Part shown: in pieces, positions 16,796 to 25,500 of the stretch
Numbering within the stretch: position 1 is the stretch's first letter
How the letters are laid out: each line of letters begins with the position of its first letter
Assembly: GCF_910584445.1 (NCBI RefSeq)
Contig: NZ_CAJUBO010000011.1
Coordinates: forward strand, 33,647 to 97,646
DNA length: 64,000 bases
Direction of reading: 5' to 3'
Origin: an uncultured Desulfovibrio sp.
GTDB lineage: Bacteria > Desulfobacterota > Desulfovibrionia > Desulfovibrionales > Desulfovibrionaceae
The notes under the pieces: generated by a model
What the model saw: the letters and a program-made list of their open reading frames with translations, nothing else
What the model was told of the DNA's origin: nothing
Database searches by the model: none
Program-made: the position numbers and the translations under genes

Positions 16796-17536
16796 TCAGT
16801 TCATGAACATCCGCATGGTGCCTTTCTCGTGGAGCGAGGCGAGGATGTCCATTTCGGGAACAAAGGCGTTCATGTTCTCAAAGCCCATGGTCGCGGCCTT
16901 CGTGTACATGGATTCCACCTCGCCGCCCAGCGTGAAAAGGATCTGCTGCGTGTCGTAATGCGAAACGCGCACGCACCTGAGCGCCGCCGAAAGCACCATA
17001 TTGATCACGCCGTACTGGTGCGCCACATAGAGCGCCTTTTCCCCCAGCCCCGCCAGGGCAAAGGCGATGCCCTGGGCCACGGGCCATGTCCCCGGCGTCG
17101 CGCCGCTCCCGATGTCGGCGAGCCAGCGGGCGAACAGGCTGTCGCCGCCATAAAGGCGCACCCCCAGTTCGGCGAACTTCTTGCCCATGCGGCAGAGCAT
17201 GAGGCGCGCCTCGTCGTTCATCTTGAAAAGCAAAAGCTGCCTGTCGGCCCGGCAAATGCCCTCATAGTCGCCGGCGCGCGCGGCCCGCCATGCCAGAAGC
17301 GCCGCCACGCCGTCACTGTAGGCCGCCTGGGTCGCCACCGAGCGCGTATAGGACTCGAGGGTCGCGGCGTCATGGACGAGTCCGAGATGGGAAGCCGTTT
17401 CCAGCCCGTTGGAAAACGAAAACGTCCCCACCGGAAGGGTGGAGTCCGAAAACTGGATGAGCCGGAACAGCGTTGCCATGGACTCCGCCGCCGAAGCGCG
17501 GGGGAGGGCTTCGCCGGGGCGCTCATTCCCGCTCAT
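16796..17536 (-). CDS. ureF: Urease accessory protein UreF
   Basis: About 246 aa, all-helical. ATLFRLIQFSDSTLPVGTFSFSNGLE is the UreF signature; ALYVAHQYGVINMVLSAALRCVRVSHYDTQ is the conserved C-terminal half that contacts UreD. UreF gates the UreG GTPase in the activation complex. The start is uncertain. The ATG at 17536 overlaps the 3' end of ureE but has no clear ribosome site; an internal ATG at 17479 (MATLFRL) would start at the conserved part and has a short GGAG nearby. Confidence 0.9.
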   Translation of the reverse strand: MSGNERPGEALPRASAAESMATLFRLIQFSDSTLPVGTFSFSNGLETASHLGLVHDAATLESYTRSVATQAAYSDGVAALLAWRAARAGDYEGICRADRQLLLFKMNDEARLMLCRMGKKFAELGVRLYGGDSLFARWLADIGSGATPGTWPVAQGIAFALAGLGEKALYVAHQYGVINMVLSAALRCVRVSHYDTQQILFTLGGEVESMYTKAATMGFENMNAFVPEMDILASLHEKGTMRMFMN

Positions 17537-18128
17537 GGCCGTGCCCGTGGTCATGTCCATGATCATGCCCGTGGTCATGGGGGTGGCTGTGGCTCCCGTG
17601 CGAGGCCCCGCCGAAGAGCCGGCGGATCTCGTGCGGCGCCATGTAGGGGATGACCTCCCTGCCCGGCTGGAATTCGTAGCGCACTCCTTCCAGATGGTGC
17701 GTGTCCATGACGCTGAGCATGACCTGTTTATCCACTGTCAGGGGCACATAGACCCTGGCGCCCTTGACCACCGCGGGCCAGTGCTGGTTGCCGATGGCGT
17801 GGCCGAGTTCCACGCTGCGGCGGATGAGCGCCTCGGCGCTCTCGTCCTCCAGCGCCGACAGGTCAAGGACGAGAACGGGATTGAGTTCGAGCCTGAGCGC
17901 GGCCACACGCCTGGCCGGGGCATCGTGGAACACGATGTCGCCATCGACCACCTGGGTCTGGCGCCTGAGCGCGATGGGATACTCCGTTCCCCGCTCGCCG
18001 ACGGCCAGAAAGCGCGATTTCTGGGCGGTCCACTGGTCGATGGGGATATATTCGATATCCAGCTCGGGCAGGCGCTCCTTCCACTCGGGGGCATGGAGGT
18101 TCCCGAGGATGCGGGTGCAGATTTCCAT
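17523..18128 (-). CDS. ureE: Urease nickel metallochaperone UreE
   Basis: 201 aa. The N-terminal part and the metal-binding second domain (PLTVDKQVMLSVMDTHHLEGVRYEFQPGREVIPYMAPHEIRRLFGG) are typical. The C-terminus ends in an extended His/Asp/Gly tail, SHGSHSHPHDHGHDH continuing to GHDHGHGHERE, which binds several nickel ions. The start MEICTRILG at 18128 follows a frame that is open upstream but low-complexity. Placed after ureC by 111 bases and overlapping ureF, it feeds nickel to UreG. Confidence 0.93.
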   Translation of the reverse strand: MEICTRILGNLHAPEWKERLPELDIEYIPIDQWTAQKSRFLAVGERGTEYPIALRRQTQVVDGDIVFHDAPARRVAALRLELNPVLVLDLSALEDESAEALIRRSVELGHAIGNQHWPAVVKGARVYVPLTVDKQVMLSVMDTHHLEGVRYEFQPGREVIPYMAPHEIRRLFGGASHGSHSHPHDHGHDHGHDHGHGHERE

Positions 18129-18239
18129 AGGCTGACCGCAAAGGTTGAGGGTGAGGCGCCGCCTCCCGCGCGGAAGGCGGCACATGAGGGGCGGCCCCGG
18201 CGGCGCCCGCCGCAACAGCGGACGCCGCCGGTCCTGTGG

Positions 18240-19958
18240 CTAGCTGAACCAGTAGAGCTGCGCCAGCGCCAGCTCCTTGGCCGGCGGCACATAGGCGAGC
18301 GTGCCGTTCACATAGACATTGAAGGTCTCGGGATCCACCTCGATCTGCGGCATGGCCGTATTGCGCACCATGTCATGCTTGGTGACCTGGCGGGTCTTGC
18401 GGACCGGGTAGATGATATTCTCGATGCCGAAGCGGGCCACGGTGCCCGCGTCCACCGCCGCCTGGGAGGTGAAGCGCACGCAGGTCCTGGGCATGGCCCT
18501 GCCGAAGGCGCCGTACATGGGCCGCATGATCTTGGGCTGCGGGGTGGGCAGCGAGGCGTTGGGGTCGCCCATGTTGGCCCAGTTGATGAGTCCGCCCTTG
18601 ATGACCAGCTTGGGCTTGGTGCCGAAGAAGGCGGGTTCCCAAAGGACGAGGTCCGCCATCTTGCCCACTTCGATGGAACCGAGGATCTCGCTGATGCCGT
18701 AGGTGATGGCCGGGTTGATGGTGATCTGGGCCAGATAGCGCAGCACGCGGAAGTTGTCGTTGGTGTCGCTGTCTTCGGGCAGCTTGCCGCGCACCTGCTT
18801 CATGTAGGAAGCCATCTGGAAGGTGCGCATGAACGACTCGCCCACGCGGCCCATGGCCTGCGAGTCGGACGAGACCATGGAGATGATGCCAAGGTCATGG
18901 AAGATGTTTTCCGCGGACTGCGTTTCCGGGCGCACGCGGCTTTCCGCGAAGGCCACATCCGAGGGGATGTTGGGGTTGAGGTTGTGGCAGACCATGATCA
19001 TGTCGAAGAGTTCGGCCTGCGAGTTCACGCCGAAGGGCAGCGTGGGGTTGGTGGACGACGGCAGCACATTTGCCATGGAGGCCACTTTCAGGAGGTCGGG
19101 GGCGTGGCCGCCGCCCGCGCCTTCGGTGTGGTAGCTGTGGATCGTGCGGCCGTCGATGGCGGCGATGGTGTCTTCCACATAGCCGTTTTCGTTGAGCGTG
19201 TCCGAATGCAGCGCGACCTGCACATCCATCTCGTCGGCCACCTCAAGGCACTTCCGCAGGGCGGCGCAGGTGGTGCCCCAGTCCTCGTGGATCTTGAAGC
19301 CGCAGCAGCCGGCCACGATCTGCTCTTCCAGGGTCTCGCGGACGCTGGAATTGCCCTTGCCGAGGAGTCCGATATTGATGGGCAGGCCCTCGCAGGCCTC
19401 GAACATTTTCTGCACGTTCCACACGCCGGAGGTGATGGTGGTGCCGTTGGAACCGTCCGTGGGGCCAACGCCGCCGCCGATGAGCGTGGTGATGCCGTTG
19501 GAAAGGCAGTTATAGGCCTGCTGGGGCGAGACCATGTGCACATGGCCGTCAATGCCCGCCGCCGTCAGGATGCAGTGCTCGCCCGAAATGGCGTCCGTGG
19601 AGGGACCGGTGCAGAGATTGGGGCTGACGCCGTCCATGATGTTGGGGTTGCCGGCCTTGCCGATGCCCGCGATCTTGCCGTCCTTGACGCCCACGTCCGC
19701 CTTGATGACGCCCAGGATGGGGTCGATGATGGTGACGTTGGTGATGACCAGGTCCAGCGAGCCGCCCTTGCTGGTGATGGTGTTGGCCGTGCCCATGCCG
19801 TCGCGCAGGGTCTTGCCGCCGCCATAGACGGTCTCGTCGCCATAGACGCGCAGGTCCTTCTCGATCTCGACATAGAGATCCGTGTTGGCAAGACGGATCT
19901 TGTCGCCCACGGTGGGACCGAACAGGTCATTGTTGTTTTTTCTGGAAATGGTTGCCAT
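18240..19958 (-). CDS. ureC: Urease alpha subunit
   Basis: 572 aa, full length. GIDGHVHMVSPQ holds the first nickel-binding HxH, GCCGFKIHEDWGTT the carbamylated lysine, and VALHSDTLNE and HSYHTEGAGGGHAPD further nickel ligands. The mobile flap reads MVCHNLNP. The catalytic flap Cys and following His are kept, but the second His of the usual CHHL is Asn. RHEYGD-type proton-relay residues are represented by SVRP/RVRPET downstream. With UreA and UreB the product hydrolyses urea to ammonia and carbamate in the cytoplasm. The stop of ureB lies two bases before the ureC ATG. Confidence 0.97.
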   Translation of the reverse strand: MATISRKNNNDLFGPTVGDKIRLANTDLYVEIEKDLRVYGDETVYGGGKTLRDGMGTANTITSKGGSLDLVITNVTIIDPILGVIKADVGVKDGKIAGIGKAGNPNIMDGVSPNLCTGPSTDAISGEHCILTAAGIDGHVHMVSPQQAYNCLSNGITTLIGGGVGPTDGSNGTTITSGVWNVQKMFEACEGLPINIGLLGKGNSSVRETLEEQIVAGCCGFKIHEDWGTTCAALRKCLEVADEMDVQVALHSDTLNENGYVEDTIAAIDGRTIHSYHTEGAGGGHAPDLLKVASMANVLPSSTNPTLPFGVNSQAELFDMIMVCHNLNPNIPSDVAFAESRVRPETQSAENIFHDLGIISMVSSDSQAMGRVGESFMRTFQMASYMKQVRGKLPEDSDTNDNFRVLRYLAQITINPAITYGISEILGSIEVGKMADLVLWEPAFFGTKPKLVIKGGLINWANMGDPNASLPTPQPKIMRPMYGAFGRAMPRTCVRFTSQAAVDAGTVARFGIENIIYPVRKTRQVTKHDMVRNTAMPQIEVDPETFNVYVNGTLAYVPPAKELALAQLYWFS

Positions 19959-19960
19959 TT

Positions 19961-20536
19961 TTACTTCCCCCGCTTGGCTGAAAGTTCGGCCGCGTTCACT
20001 TCGGCTTCCGCCTCCGCCTCGGAGACCGTCTTGAAGCCCAGGGTCGCCATCCGCTTGAGCGCGCGGATCCTGATGGGGTAATAGGTGGGATCGTCCTCAA
20101 GGCCCGCATAGCCGTCGGTGAGGTCGTTGAAGCCGATGAGCCGCCGCTTGCCGCCGAAGCTGACCAGCTCCACCTCCTTTTCCTCGCCCGGCTCGAAGCG
20201 GATGGCCGTGGTGGCGGGGATGTTCAGGTGCTTGCCGAAGGCCTGCGCGCGGTCAAACTCCAGATAACGGTTGACCTCGAAGAAATGGAAATGGCTGCCC
20301 ACCTGGACAGGACGGTCGCCGGTATTGTGGACGACGACCTTCACCGTCCTGCGGTGGGCGTTATAGGTGATGTCGCCGTCCGCGAGGATGACGCCGCCCA
20401 CCGGGCACGGAGCCGCGGGGGCAAAGCCCGGCGTCTTGGGGTACTCGATGGGGGGCTTGCCTTCAAAAACGCCCTGGGGGGTCGAATATGTCTGCCCGGC
20501 CTGTCCTGCCGTCTGGGTCGCTTTTGTAGTTGCCAC
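19961..20536 (-). CDS. ureB: Urease beta subunit with terminal extensions
   Basis: 191 aa against roughly 100-110 for common bacterial UreB. The core, about residues 46-145 (VGGVILADGDITYN, NTGDRPVQVGSHFHFFEVN, AFGKHLNIPATTAIRFEPGEEKEVELV, RRLIGFNDLTDG), is fully conserved. It is preceded by a ~45-residue Gln/Thr/Pro-rich arm and followed by a ~45-residue Glu/Ala-rich helix-prone tail ending ELSAKRGK. The start is a GTG with GAGGG upstream; no ATG is available in frame nearby. The extensions are not fused to UreA, which is a separate gene just upstream. Confidence 0.94.
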   Translation of the reverse strand: MATTKATQTAGQAGQTYSTPQGVFEGKPPIEYPKTPGFAPAAPCPVGGVILADGDITYNAHRRTVKVVVHNTGDRPVQVGSHFHFFEVNRYLEFDRAQAFGKHLNIPATTAIRFEPGEEKEVELVSFGGKRRLIGFNDLTDGYAGLEDDPTYYPIRIRALKRMATLGFKTVSEAEAEAEVNAAELSAKRGK

Positions 20537-20547
20537 GTCAACACCCT

Positions 20548-20850
20548 CTACTTGATTGGTTGATGGATGGAAACGAGCCGGGAACCGTCCGTGAAGACGG
20601 CCTCCACCTGGAGCAGGTCGATCATGTCGGCCACGCCGTCCATGACCTGCTCCTTGGTGAGCACCTGGGCCGCGTCGTGCATGACCTCCTCAACGGTCTT
20701 GCCTTCGCGGGCGCCTTCCAGCGCCGCGGAGGTGATGTAGGCGACCGCCTCGGGGTAGTTGAGCTTCAGGCCCTTCTTGAGCCTGCGCTCGGCGATGAGG
20801 CCCATGGAAAGCAGCAGGAGCTTGTCCTGCTCTTTGGGGGTAAGATGCAT
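20548..20850 (-). CDS. ureA: Urease gamma subunit
   Basis: 100 aa: MHLTPKEQDKLLLLSMGLIAERR at the N-terminus and LNYPEAVAYITSAALEGAREGKTVEEVM in the middle are standard UreA. It starts the urease operon with a strong AAGGAGG ribosome site. Length is exactly that of the single-domain family, so the genome uses the three-subunit architecture and not a fused UreAB. Confidence 0.97.
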   Translation of the reverse strand: MHLTPKEQDKLLLLSMGLIAERRLKKGLKLNYPEAVAYITSAALEGAREGKTVEEVMHDAAQVLTKEQVMDGVADMIDLLQVEAVFTDGSRLVSIHQPIK

Positions 20851-21536
20851 ATTGGTCCTCCTTTCGTGGATGCGTCAAAACGGGCGGGAAACTCGGAATC
20901 TCGGACAGGGATCATGGAGCGATCCGCCCGTAACAACAGCAAAACCTGAGGCACAACAAAAAAACGGAAAATCTTTTGGGAACCGCTGACGCATCAGGGA
21001 TGCATCAGCTCCCTGCCCCGGAAGGCGGGCGCCTTCCGGCGAAAGGCCGCCACATCGTCCCGTTGAGGGGAAAAGGAGCTTTCCCCTTCACGACATGCGG
21101 GCGGTCTTGCGGAGCAAGGCCGCGGGAAACGCGCCGACCGGCGTTTCCCTGAGCTGGAATCGAGCCTAGCGCTTTTTTCGGAGGGACACAAGACGCCAGG
21201 CTCCCGATGTGAGCGCCAGGAAGCCCCCGGAGCTTCCGGAGCGATGCCCCGCGTTCCGTCATTCCCCCCGTCCCCCGAATCGATTCCGGGATGCGGGCGC
21301 CGTTGGACCCGCCGGCGCCCCCCGCACGCGCGCCCCACGGTTTTTCGCGCGCCGCCCCGGGGCGCGGATGGTCCGCTTCCGCGAGGCCCTTGACAGCGAT
21401 TGTGAGAAATGCCACAGCTATGCATACCGCTAATGTTGACATTTAACAGATTGCAAGTCGACAGGGATCATCCCGGCGGCGTGGCCGGGTGCCAACACCT
21501 TTCCGGGCAGTCCCGGAAAAGAGCAAAGGAGGGCAT
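20851..21536. other. Noncoding divergent gap between urease and symporter operons
   Basis: No gene is supported in this 686-base gap. Overlapping frames around 20994-21442 on the - strand look like random GC-rich translation. It must hold the ureA promoter and the symporter promoter, but I see no convincing -35/-10 pair for ureA. On the + side TTGACA occurs at about 21390 and 21437 without a matching -10 at good spacing. A short inverted repeat (CTGACGCATCAGG-ATGCATCAG) lies near 20987-21008. Confidence 0.4.
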
Positions 21537-22769
21537 ATGAACGGGAAACAACGGATGAGCCTGCCCGCGCAGATGGGCATCGGCATGGTGCTGGGCGTCC
21601 TTGCCGGGGCGCTCGCGCCGCATGTGGGCTTTGACCCCCAGTGGTTCAAGCCTTTCGGTCAGCTCTTCATCAACCTCGTGCGCATGGTGGTGGTGCCGCT
21701 GGTCTTTGCCACCCTGGTCGCCGGCGCCGCCAGCGTGGGCGATGTGGGCCGTCTTGGCCGCGTGGCCGGCAAGACCCTGGTCTACTACTTCGCCACCACG
21801 GCCATCGCCATCTGCATCGGCCTGGTGCTCGCCAATCTTTTCCAGCCGGGCGTGGGCCTTGATCTGTCCACGGCCAACCTCAAGGCCAGGGACGTCACCC
21901 CGCCAAGCCTCACCCAGGTGCTCCTCAACATCGTGCCCATCAATCCCATGGACAGCCTTGCCAAGGGCAGCATGCTCCAGATCATCTTCTTTGCCGTGCT
22001 GCTCGGATTTTCCCTGAGCATCTGCGGCGAGCGGGTCAGGGTGGTCACGGACTTCTTCAACGGCATGGGCGAGGTCATGATCCGCGTGACCACCATCGTC
22101 ATGCTCTACGCGCCCATCGGCGTTTTCGCCCTGATGGCCTTCACCGTGGCCTCGCACGGGCTTGCGGTGCTGCTGCCGCTCATCAAGCTCGTCATCATCA
22201 TGTATGTGGCGTGCCTGCTCCAGATCCTGCTTGTCTATCTGCCCTGCGTGAGGTTCAGCGGCCTCACGCCGGGCCGGTTCCTCAAGGGCATCAGCGAGCC
22301 GCTGCTCATCGCCTTCACCACCTGTTCCAGCGCCGCCGCCCTTTCCACCAACCTCATCAGCGTGGAAAAGCTCGGCGCCTCGCGCAGCGTCTCCAGCTTC
22401 TCCATTCCGCTCGGCAACACCATCAATATGGATGGCGCGGCCATCTACATGGGCATTGCCGCCATTTTCGCGGCCGAGGTCTATGGCATCCCCATGCCGC
22501 TGGACAAGCAGTTCGTGGTGCTGCTCATGGCCCTGCTGGCCTCCATCGGGTCCATGGGCGTTCCCGGCGCGGCGCTCATCATGATCACCATGGTCTTCAC
22601 CCAGGTGGGCATCCCGCTTGAGGCCATCGCCCTGGTGGCGGGCGTGGACAGGATCATGGACATGGCCCGCACCACCATCAACGTCATGGGCGATGCCACG
22701 GGCGCCATCTTCGTCTCCAGGCTGGAGAACGACATGGACCCCGCGCGCGGCGCGGCCATGAAGCTATGA
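21537..22769 (+). CDS. Dicarboxylate/amino acid:cation symporter (DAACS family)
   Basis: 410 aa, GltP/DctA fold. The hallmark segments are LFINLVRMVVVPLVFATLVAGAASVGD in TM3, the serine-rich reentrant loop AFTTCSSAAALSTNL (HP1), NTINMDGAAIYMGIAAIF (TM7, NMDG), and GVPGAALIMITMVFTQVGIP (HP2). It should import an acidic amino acid or dicarboxylate with Na+ or H+. ATG with AAAGGAGGG. It starts an operon with an aspartate racemase-like protein and a PLP cysteine/cysteate lyase, so aspartate-like substrates, including cysteate, are plausible cargo (inference). Confidence 0.92.
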   Translation: MNGKQRMSLPAQMGIGMVLGVLAGALAPHVGFDPQWFKPFGQLFINLVRMVVVPLVFATLVAGAASVGDVGRLGRVAGKTLVYYFATTAIAICIGLVLANLFQPGVGLDLSTANLKARDVTPPSLTQVLLNIVPINPMDSLAKGSMLQIIFFAVLLGFSLSICGERVRVVTDFFNGMGEVMIRVTTIVMLYAPIGVFALMAFTVASHGLAVLLPLIKLVIIMYVACLLQILLVYLPCVRFSGLTPGRFLKGISEPLLIAFTTCSSAAALSTNLISVEKLGASRSVSSFSIPLGNTINMDGAAIYMGIAAIFAAEVYGIPMPLDKQFVVLLMALLASIGSMGVPGAALIMITMVFTQVGIPLEAIALVAGVDRIMDMARTTINVMGDATGAIFVSRLENDMDPARGAAMKL

Positions 22770-22787
22770 GATATGACGGAGGGAGTC

Positions 22788-23498
22788 ATGCGGACATGCG
22801 GCATCCTCGGCGGCATGGGTCCCGAGGCCACCATTGACCTCATGCGGCGCATCGTGGCCCATACCCGGGCGCAGGACGATGCGGACCATGTCCACTGCCT
22901 GGTGGACAACAATCCCCAGGTGCCCTCGCGCATCAAGGTCCTGCTGGAGGGCGGGACGGTCTCGCCCGGCCCGTGCATGGCGGCCATGGGCCGGGGGCTG
23001 GAGGCCCAGGGGGCGGACTTTCTCTGCATCGCCTGCAATACCGCCCACAACTGGCGCGACGAAGTGGCCCGGGCCGTAAACATCCCGGTGCTGGACATGA
23101 TCGCCCTGGCCGCGGCCGAGGCGGCGCGCCGCGCGCCCAAAGCGCGGGCGGGCATTCTCGCCTCGCCCGCCGTGCGGCTCACCGGCCTGTACGAGGCGCC
23201 CTGCCGCGGGCAGGGCCTTGAGCCGGTCTTTGCCGACGAGGCCGAGGAAGCGCGGCTCCTGGGCGTCATCCGCGCCATCAAGGCCGGAAGGACAGGCGAC
23301 GACGTGCGCGCCGACCTGAAGCGCGTGGTCGAAAATGTGCTGAACAAGGGCGCGGGCGTGCTCATCGCGGCCTGCACCGAGCTTGGCGTCATCGGCGTGG
23401 AGGCGCCCGTGCCCGTGGTGGATGCCGCCGATGCGCTGGCCGCCGCCATCGTGCTGGAGGGCGCCGGCCCGGACGCCCTGAAGCGGCCTGGAGCCTGA
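22788..23498 (+). CDS. Aspartate/glutamate racemase family protein
   Basis: 236 aa. GGMGPEATIDLM at the N-terminus, the first catalytic cysteine in FLCIACNTAHNW and the second in GVLIAACTELGV give the two-cysteine, cofactor-independent racemase signature. The family interconverts L- and D-aspartate (some members other amino acids). Start at 22788 because GGAGG lies five bases before; an in-frame ATG at 22773 lacks a site. Being between an acidic amino acid symporter and a D-cysteine/L-cysteate lyase, it may supply the right stereoisomer to that enzyme. Confidence 0.88.
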   Translation: MRTCGILGGMGPEATIDLMRRIVAHTRAQDDADHVHCLVDNNPQVPSRIKVLLEGGTVSPGPCMAAMGRGLEAQGADFLCIACNTAHNWRDEVARAVNIPVLDMIALAAAEAARRAPKARAGILASPAVRLTGLYEAPCRGQGLEPVFADEAEEARLLGVIRAIKAGRTGDDVRADLKRVVENVLNKGAGVLIAACTELGVIGVEAPVPVVDAADALAAAIVLEGAGPDALKRPGA

Positions 23499-23607
23499 CG
23501 CGACGGCGGCCCGGGCCTCCCCCGGGCCGCCACACACGCACACCAACAAACGCGCGGTCATACGGCCCGCCCCTGGCCGCGCAAGACCTCCCAAGGAGGA
23601 ACATACG

Positions 23608-24615
23608 ATGAATCTGGCACGCTTTCCCCGTCGCGGCTATGTGAAGGAACCCACGCCGCTGGAATTCCTGCCCGCCTTCAGCAAGGCGCTGGGCGACAAT
23701 ATCCAGATCTGGATCAAGCGTGACGACCTGCTCCCCGGTGCGGGCGGCGGCAACAAGACCCGCAAGCTCGACTTCACCATCGCCGATGCTCTTTCCAAGG
23801 GCGCGGACACCATCATCACCTGCGGGGCCGTCCAGTCCAACCACTGCCGCCTGACGCTCGCCTGGGCCGTCCATGAAGGGCTGGACTGCCACCTTGTGCT
23901 GGAAGAACGCGTGCCCCACAGCTACAAGCCCACGGCATCGGGCAACAACTTCCTGTATCAGCTGCTCGGCGTGAAGAGCATCACCGTGGTGCCCGGCGGC
24001 AGCCCCATGATGGAAGAAATGGAAAAGGTGGCCGCCAAACTGCGCGCCGAGGGACGCAAGCCCTACATCGTTCCCGGGGGCGCCTCCAACGCCGTGGGCG
24101 CCCTGGGCTATGTGGCCTGCGCCCAGGAACTCATGGAACAGATGTTCGCCCAGCAGCTCAACTTCGACCACATCATCGTGCCCAGCGGCAGCGCGGGCAC
24201 GCATGCGGGCTTTTTGTTCGGCATGCTCGGCTGCAACATGAACATTCCGGTGACGGGCATCGGCGTCAACCGCAAGAAGTCCGTCCAGGAAGAGGCCATC
24301 TACACGCTCATGCAGCAGATCGCGGACTACACGGACGCGCGCTTCCCGCTCCCGCGCGAGGCGGTCTCCGTCTTTGACGACTATGTGGGTCCGGGCTATT
24401 CGCTGCCCACGGACGCCATGGTCGAGGCCGTGACCATGCTGGCGCGCACGGAGAGCATCCTCCTGGATCCCGTGTATTCCGGCAAGGCCATGTCGGGACT
24501 CATCGATCTCGCCCGCAAGGGCTGGTTCACCAGGGGCAGCCGCGTGCTCTTCCTGCATACCGGCGGTTCCCCGGCGCTCTTTGCCTACGAGGACACCTTC
24601 CGCAAAGCCTGGTAA
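23608..24615 (+). CDS. D-cysteine desulfhydrase / L-cysteate sulfo-lyase family PLP enzyme
   Basis: 335 aa, fold-type II PLP enzyme. The PLP lysine is in GGGNKTRKLDF; the substrate-carboxylate loop is GAVQSNHCRLT, and phosphate-binding is in SGSAGTHAGFLFGM. The C-terminal stretch EAVTMLARTESILLDPVYSGKAMSGLIDLARKGWF, FLHTGGSPALFAY is shared by E. coli DcyD and by CuyA. Two features lean to CuyA: ARFPRR at the start with GNKTRKL (DcyD has GNKLRKL), and VPGGSPMMEEMEKVA where CuyA has a similar PGG...EMEAVA segment. CuyA releases sulfite, pyruvate and ammonia from L-cysteate; DcyD releases sulfide from D-cysteine. Sequence alone does not settle this. Confidence 0.8.
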   Translation: MNLARFPRRGYVKEPTPLEFLPAFSKALGDNIQIWIKRDDLLPGAGGGNKTRKLDFTIADALSKGADTIITCGAVQSNHCRLTLAWAVHEGLDCHLVLEERVPHSYKPTASGNNFLYQLLGVKSITVVPGGSPMMEEMEKVAAKLRAEGRKPYIVPGGASNAVGALGYVACAQELMEQMFAQQLNFDHIIVPSGSAGTHAGFLFGMLGCNMNIPVTGIGVNRKKSVQEEAIYTLMQQIADYTDARFPLPREAVSVFDDYVGPGYSLPTDAMVEAVTMLARTESILLDPVYSGKAMSGLIDLARKGWFTRGSRVLFLHTGGSPALFAYEDTFRKAW

Positions 24616-24624
24616 GGGAGTCCG

Positions 24625-24656
24625 CCCCGGAGCGCCCCGGCGCTCCGGGGTCCTTT
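24625..24656 (+). terminator. Intrinsic-type terminator after the lyase gene
   Basis: CCCCGGAGCG pairs perfectly with CGCTCCGGGG around a six-base loop, ten bases after the stop, followed by a short pyrimidine tail (TCCTTT). The T tract is weak, so efficiency is uncertain. Confidence 0.6.
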
Positions 24657-24820
24657 CCCCGGCGGTCTGGCGCCCCTTCCGGTGCTCATCCTTGGCCTTG
24701 TCCGGCCTTCGGTGGAGCAGCGGGGCGGCACAGCCTGACGGCCCATAGCAAAACGCCAACGGGGATTGACACAGGACAAGGGCGGCGCTACCTCATACGT
24801 TCATTCGAGGAGGGCTGCCC

Positions 24821-25480
24821 TTGTCCCAGATCAAGACCTATGCCGAACAGGCCACGGCCTACATCAAGCAATGTCTTCTTGACGGCACCCTGTCCCCCGG
24901 CGACCCCATCCGCGAGACCGAGATCGCGCGCCATCTCGGCATCAGCCGCGGCCCGGTGCGCGAAGCCCTGCAAGGGCTGCTCCTGCAGGGCCTGGTCACG
25001 GGCGAACCGCAGAAGACCCGCTGCATCCGCCACCTCACCCTTCAGGAGATCGAGGACAGCTACTGCCTGGGCGGCACGCTGGAAGGCGCGTGCATCGTCC
25101 AGTCCCTGGAGCGCTGGGACGCGGGCGCCCTGGCGAACCTGGAGGGCATCCTCCAGGAGATGGCGCGGCAAAGCAGGACGGCCCCGGGCCTGGCCGCCCT
25201 GAGCCAGATCGACGAAGCCTTTCACGACGCCCTGCTGGCCCCCTGCCGCAACCGGCTCATGGCGGGCATCGCGCGCAATTCCTGCGCGCACATCTCCAAA
25301 TTCCTCTACTACAAGTGCTGGGACACGCTCTTTTCCCCCGGCGAGTTTTACCAGCGCCATACCGTGCTATACGAGGCCGTTCGCAGCCGCGACCCGCGCA
25401 TCATCGAGCGCGCCCTGCTGGAGCATTATGCCGAATCGGGCCGCAGGCTGGGGCTGGTCTGCGGCAGGCAGGAAGACTAA
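24821..25480 (+). CDS. GntR/FadR-family transcriptional regulator
   Basis: 219 aa. The N-terminal winged helix (LLDGTLSPGDPIRETEIARHLGISRGPVREALQGLLLQGLV) is a clear GntR domain. The C-terminal ~140 residues form the all-helical FCD effector domain (DEAFHDALLAPCRNRLM, RHTVLYEAVRSRDP, ALLEHYAESGRRL), whose His and Asp residues often bind a metal plus a carboxylate ligand. The start is a TTG with GAGGAGGG six bases before it; no ATG fits. TTGACA lies 55 bases upstream. It probably controls the flanking symporter-racemase-lyase genes and the EamA permease. Confidence 0.9.
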   Translation: MSQIKTYAEQATAYIKQCLLDGTLSPGDPIRETEIARHLGISRGPVREALQGLLLQGLVTGEPQKTRCIRHLTLQEIEDSYCLGGTLEGACIVQSLERWDAGALANLEGILQEMARQSRTAPGLAALSQIDEAFHDALLAPCRNRLMAGIARNSCAHISKFLYYKCWDTLFSPGEFYQRHTVLYEAVRSRDPRIIERALLEHYAESGRRLGLVCGRQED

Positions 25481-25500
25481 AGCGCGCCCCGGTCACACAC

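Noticed and set aside
17409..20081. An 890-codon + strand open frame across the urease genes
   Set aside because: Fully antisense to ureF, ureE, ureC and ureB, which carry unmistakable motifs.
20994..21442. Two overlapping - strand frames upstream of the symporter
   Set aside because: Low-complexity, no ribosome site, mutually overlapping in different frames, and no family features; left as noncoding.
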